Shown one piece after another: positions 61,051 through 64,000 of a DNA stretch of 64,000 nt; position 1 is the stretch's first letter; the number at the start of each line of letters is the position of its first letter. The notes under the pieces were generated by a model. The model was given only the letters and a program-made list of their open reading frames with translations, ran no database searches and had not been told where the DNA came from. The DNA comes from Caldibacillus thermoamylovorans. GTDB lineage: Bacteria > Bacillota > Bacilli > Bacillales > Caldibacillaceae. The stretch spans positions 1 to 64,000 of the forward strand of contig NZ_CCRF01000061.1 of the NCBI RefSeq assembly GCF_000751775.1. The letters run 5' to 3'. The translations under genes and the position numbers were made by a program.

Positions 61051-61638
61051 TTAATCACTTTGTTTTAATAAAATTTGAATATCGGATAACAATTCCTCAT
61101 ATGGAACATCCAAGGCCGAATAATATTTTACAATAATACCATCTTGGTTGACTAAAAACAAGTCCGTTCCGTGAATCACTTGATCATCATCTTCCGGTTT
61201 ATATACCTGGAATTTAAAGTTCTCTTTAGCAAATTGTTCAATATGTTTTTGTACATAGCCGGTAAGAAAATGCCAATTATGTAAATCCTCGGTAAAATGA
61301 CTTGCAAACGCTTTTAATATATCGGGTGTATCCACTTCCGGATCGACACTGAAAGAAACCAATTCGACTTTATCCAAACCTTCTTCTTCAAGCATTCTCT
61401 GAATACGAGCCATATTTGCCGTAATTGGCGGACAAACGGTTTCGCAGTTTGTGAAAATAAAATTAGCTACCCAGACCTTTCCTTTTAAATCCGCTAAACC
61501 AAACGGCTCACCATTCTGATCTGTATACTCAAAGTCTTCAATCGGCCATTCGACACCGTTTTTAATTGTTGCAGAACTACAGCCATTTAAAATAATTAGC
61601 ATAAAAGCCAACAATGCCAGAATACGATTTGTCCTCAC
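61051..61638 (-). CDS. ypmQ: SCO1/SenC-family lipoprotein (YpmQ)
   Basis: A 195-residue copper chaperone/thioredoxin-like lipoprotein for cytochrome c oxidase (CuA site) assembly. The start is a GTG at 61638 right after GGGGGGATCAT. The lipobox is LNGC (C20). The copper-binding motif is NCETVCPP (C65, C69), and the third ligand is His in VIHGTDLFLV. The thioredoxin fold begins at about 34. It lies 90 bases before ypmR on the same strand, matching the B. subtilis order. Confidence 0.94.
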   Translation of the reverse strand: MRTNRILALLAFMLIILNGCSSATIKNGVEWPIEDFEYTDQNGEPFGLADLKGKVWVANFIFTNCETVCPPITANMARIQRMLEEEGLDKVELVSFSVDPEVDTPDILKAFASHFTEDLHNWHFLTGYVQKHIEQFAKENFKFQVYKPEDDDQVIHGTDLFLVNQDGIIVKYYSALDVPYEELLSDIQILLKQSD

Positions 61639-61750
61639 ATGATCCCCCCCTGTCCTTGGCAACATTGTAGCAAACCAGAAAATTAAACGAAAATATAATG
61701 ACTTTTATAAATAAAATATATTTTTTACATAATAATACCAAAAAACATTA

Positions 61751-61785
61751 AAAAACCAGCTTAAAAGATTTAAGCCGGTTTCCTT
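61751..61785 (-). terminator. Terminator after degV (second)
   Basis: Minus-strand CCGGCTTAAA and TTTAAGCTGG pair (one G-T) around TCT, followed by TTTTTTA. Confidence 0.85.
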
Positions 61786-61802
61786 TTATAAAACAAATGC
61801 CT

Positions 61803-62642
61803 TTATTCGGCAAAATATGTGAAACCGATCGCGCCAGATCCGGTATGCGTACTGATGATCGGAGTCGTTTCCACAATTTTTATCTCCAGATTTTCATAGA
61901 GCTCATGAAGTTTTTCTTTTAACCTGGTCGCCAGTTCCATTCCATCAGCATGAGCGAGACCGATACCTTTAATAGTTTTCCCGTCTACATCTTCCTTGAA
62001 ATTTTTCACTAAATGCTTAATAACTTGACTGTAATTACGGACATTTGCCATTGGGGAGTACATTCCATCTTTAAGTATTGCAATTGGCTTAATATGTAAA
62101 AGAGAACCTATTAAAGCTCTTCCTTTTCCGATTCGCCCACCTTTAATTAGATTTTCTAACGTATCCACAACGACAAATAACCTCGTATGATGACGAACTT
62201 CTTCTATTCGATGCAAAATTTCTTTAATCGATTTTCCTAAATTAGCCAATTTACTAGCTTCAATTACTTGAAAGGCAAGTCCTCTGGAAATATACAATGA
62301 ATCAACAACTGTTACTTTCCCGTCAAATTGGTGTGCCGCCGACTGAGCCGTTTGAACTGTTCCACTTAACGGACCAGCACAATGAATTGAAAGTACTTCA
62401 CTCCCATCCGCAGTCAGGCGTTCATATAATTCCGTAAAAGTACCGAATGAAGGTTGAGATGTTTTTGGCAACTCTTCTGATTTTCTCATTTCCCTCATAA
62501 ATTCTGACGGCGTTATATCTACTCGATCCAAGTAAGTTTTTCCGTTTAAATCAATTTTTAACGGTATAATATGAATTCCATACTGCTGGGCTTCTTCAAA
62601 TGATAAATCTGCTGTAGAATCTGTAACGATTTTAGTAGACAT
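61803..62642 (-). CDS. DegV-family fatty-acid-binding protein, second copy
   Basis: A 279-residue DegV protein. It has the canonical ligand motif IVTDSTADLSFEEA, in contrast to the variant in the copy at 3.9 kb. Other features: PLKIDLNGKTYLDRVDITPS, KTSQPSFGTF, HCAGPLSGTVQTA and TPIISTHTGSGAIGF. It should bind a fatty acid for FakA-dependent phosphorylation. The ATG at 62642 (MSTKIV) is preferred. It lies 27 bases after the SRAP gene and may be in its operon. Confidence 0.9.
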   Translation of the reverse strand: MSTKIVTDSTADLSFEEAQQYGIHIIPLKIDLNGKTYLDRVDITPSEFMREMRKSEELPKTSQPSFGTFTELYERLTADGSEVLSIHCAGPLSGTVQTAQSAAHQFDGKVTVVDSLYISRGLAFQVIEASKLANLGKSIKEILHRIEEVRHHTRLFVVVDTLENLIKGGRIGKGRALIGSLLHIKPIAILKDGMYSPMANVRNYSQVIKHLVKNFKEDVDGKTIKGIGLAHADGMELATRLKEKLHELYENLEIKIVETTPIISTHTGSGAIGFTYFAE

Positions 62643-62669
62643 TAAAATCCACATCCTTCTGACAATAAT

Positions 62670-63341
62670 TTAACTAAATAACGGTCGAATACATTCCTCT
62701 CCATTATTTTTAGGAGAGTTTACAAGACTTGAGACAACATATAATTTTTGGTTTTCCATCGGATAGGGCTTAAGAAGTTCCTTTGCTTTTGCATAAGGAT
62801 ATTCCTTTGTATTTAGCCAAGTTTCCCATGCCTCTTCATTATCCAACATAACCGGCATTCGTTCATGAATATTTCGTACCTTTTCATTGGCGCTTGTTGT
62901 CAGAATAACACAAGTGAATAATTCCGTATCGCCTTCCTGATTACGATCCCAAAGAGCGGCAAAGGCAAACGGTTTTCCATCATCTTTCATGATCCGGTAC
63001 GGGGTTTTCTTGCCATTTTCCACTTTCCACTCATAAAAACTATCGGCAAAAATAACACAGCGATGTTTTTCTACTAAATGTTTGAAACTTGATTTATCAG
63101 TTAACGATTCAGAACGGGCATTAATCAATGGTTTCCACTGCTTCGGTTGTTTCACCCAATATGGAACCAATCCCCATTTCATATAACCCGCCCTTCTTTC
63201 ACCGTTATGAGCAATAGCAGTCAAAACTAGTTGGGAAGGGGCAATATTGAAACTCGGCGAAAAGTGGTCCGGTATGAACTGTAACTGAAAATAGTCAACT
63301 ACATCTTGCAGATCAACAGTTAAGGTAAATCTGCCACACAT
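62670..63341 (-). CDS. SRAP-domain (YedK/HMCES-like) protein
   Basis: A 223-residue SOS-response-associated peptidase. The ATG at 63341 follows GAAGAGGTGCG. It starts MCGRF, whose Cys2 becomes the new N-terminus and forms a covalent link to abasic sites in single-stranded DNA. NIAPSQ, INARSES, FYEWK (catalytic Glu) and HERMPVML (catalytic His) are present. It protects DNA during replication. It lies 21 bases after dfrA, so a thyA-dfrA-SRAP-degV transcript is likely. Confidence 0.92.
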   Translation of the reverse strand: MCGRFTLTVDLQDVVDYFQLQFIPDHFSPSFNIAPSQLVLTAIAHNGERRAGYMKWGLVPYWVKQPKQWKPLINARSESLTDKSSFKHLVEKHRCVIFADSFYEWKVENGKKTPYRIMKDDGKPFAFAALWDRNQEGDTELFTCVILTTSANEKVRNIHERMPVMLDNEEAWETWLNTKEYPYAKAKELLKPYPMENQKLYVVSSLVNSPKNNGEECIRPLFS

Positions 63342-63362
63342 ATTTCGCACCTCTTCCATGGG

Positions 63363-63848
63363 TTAACGTTTTTTATAAAGCAAATATTCATAATCATAGG
63401 GATTTTTTTCGTCTCTTCTCCCTTTTTCCTTAGAAACCAATTGAAAGTGAGACCAATCCAGTTCCGGAAAATAAACATCCCCGGAAAACTCTTGATTGAT
63501 TTTTGTCACATATAATTTTTCAACAAAAGGAAGGAAAATGCGAAACATATCAGCACCACCGATGATAAACACTTCGCCATCTTTATTCCGACAATAATCA
63601 AGCAAATCTTCCAGTGTGTGAAAAACGGTACAACCTTCAAAAGATATATTCTTATTTCTTGTCAATATAATATTTTCACGACCGGGGAGCGGATGACCGA
63701 TGGATTGGAAAGTTTTTCGCCCCATGACGATGGGATGACCCATTGTTATTTTTTTAAATCTTTTCAAATCATCCGGTAAATGCCACGGAATTTCGTTGTT
63801 GTTTCCGATTAACCCGTTTTGATCCATTGCAACGATAAATGATATCAT
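63363..63848 (-). CDS. dfrA: Dihydrofolate reductase
   Basis: A 161-residue DHFR that makes tetrahydrofolate with NADPH. Motifs are [20 protein letters not shown] (substrate site with WHLPDDL), [20 protein letters not shown] and FIIGGADMF. The length is normal. Its ATG overlaps the thyA stop codon by 4 bases (ATGA), which shows translational coupling. It supplies the cofactor that thymidylate synthase oxidises, the standard pairing in Bacillus. Confidence 0.97.
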   Translation of the reverse strand: MISFIVAMDQNGLIGNNNEIPWHLPDDLKRFKKITMGHPIVMGRKTFQSIGHPLPGRENIILTRNKNISFEGCTVFHTLEDLLDYCRNKDGEVFIIGGADMFRIFLPFVEKLYVTKINQEFSGDVYFPELDWSHFQLVSKEKGRRDEKNPYDYEYLLYKKR

Positions 63849-64000
63849 ACACTTACGACTCCTTTGATCGGCGGGTGTGGATGATAGTTTTCCAGTGAAA
63901 AGTCTTCATATTTAAAATCAAATATATTTTTGACATTCGGATTTAATTTCATCGTCGGCAGTTTCCGGGGCTCTCTCGTTAATTGCAATTTTACTTGTTC
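63845..64000 (-). CDS. thyA: Thymidylate synthase, 3' end
   Basis: The last 51 codons of ThyA; the rest lies beyond the window. The C-terminus [20 protein letters not shown] followed by [20 protein letters not shown] is the conserved end of the bacterial enzyme (HPHP and I/VKxxVxV). It makes dTMP from dUMP with methylene-tetrahydrofolate. It overlaps dfrA by 4 bases (ATGA). Confidence 0.92.
   Translation of the reverse strand, partial: EQVKLQLTREPRKLPTMKLNPNVKNIFDFKYEDFSLENYHPHPPIKGVVSV

Noticed and set aside
1-64000. CRISPR arrays, insertion sequences, prophage or plasmid genes
   Set aside because: No direct-repeat/spacer arrays, transposase, integrase or phage structural genes were seen; the repeats present are small and non-coding.

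Overview
The window looks like chromosomal DNA of a low-GC, endospore-forming member of the Bacillaceae. The evidence is the set of genes: spo0M, two YjcZ-type mini-proteins, YppG-, YozQ-, YozE-, YodJ-, YteA-, YpmS- and YpmR-like proteins, and H+-type motAB. Strong GGAGG ribosome sites and frequent TTG/GTG starts agree. Species cannot be fixed from sequence reading alone. Several blocks resemble Bacillus subtilis order (ctpA-yodJ-deoD; yozE, msrBA, ypmS-ypmR-SCO1, dfrA-thyA), but they are joined differently. I see no prophage, integrase, transposase, CRISPR array or rRNA gene, so this is ordinary core and accessory chromosome with small intergenic repeats.

Layout. 0-9 kb: TraB-family membrane protein, YppG-like and YjcZ mini-proteins, secreted CAP protein, DegV, exoA, motAB, RNase HI, HesB-like protein. 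9-21 kb: Nudix and PAP2 phosphatases, the BmrC/BmrD-type ABC exporter pair behind a leader-peptide/terminator region, oxidoreductase, PlsC-like acyltransferase, tandem palindromic repeats, O-acetylhomoserine sulfhydrylase under a SAM-I riboswitch, YteA, and a frameshifted phosphoesterase. 21-29 kb: DUF2512 protein, msrA, MFS transporter, the mccB-mccA-luxS cluster with divergent yrrT, isochorismatase-fold hydrolase, mscL. 29-36 kb: frameshifted ykoP, glycosyltransferase, cupredoxin, VOC pseudogene, bioY under a BirA operator, two crcB genes, bifunctional Nnr. 36-44 kb: MIP18-like protein, MFS, LysE and amino-acid transporters, a broken DUF3231-like gene, two cold-shock genes, Cu/Zn SOD. 43-51 kb: divergent ku and ligD, dapF, TlpA/ResA thioredoxin, an unknown membrane protein, a GNAT enzyme behind a highly structured leader, and two small proteins. 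51-64 kb: ctpA, yodJ, deoD, spo0M, yozE, msrBA, RsmF-type methyltransferase, ypmS-ypmR-SCO1, degV, SRAP protein, dfrA and the 3' end of thyA.

Themes. Sulfur metabolism is prominent: metY with its SAM switch, luxS-mccA-mccB-yrrT recycling of the SAM by-product to cysteine, and two msrA plus msrB. DNA maintenance is covered by exoA, RNase HI, Ku/LigD end joining, SRAP and dfrA/thyA. Sporulation and surface genes are scattered through the window.

Most notable for follow-up are the structured, tRNA-like leader before the GNAT gene (49.0-49.16 kb), the leader-peptide attenuator before the drug exporter (14.25-14.74 kb), a tandem palindromic repeat with compensatory changes (16.84-17.07 kb), two interspersed repeat families (called R1 and R2 here) that share a terminal motif, and several genes broken by single-base changes.
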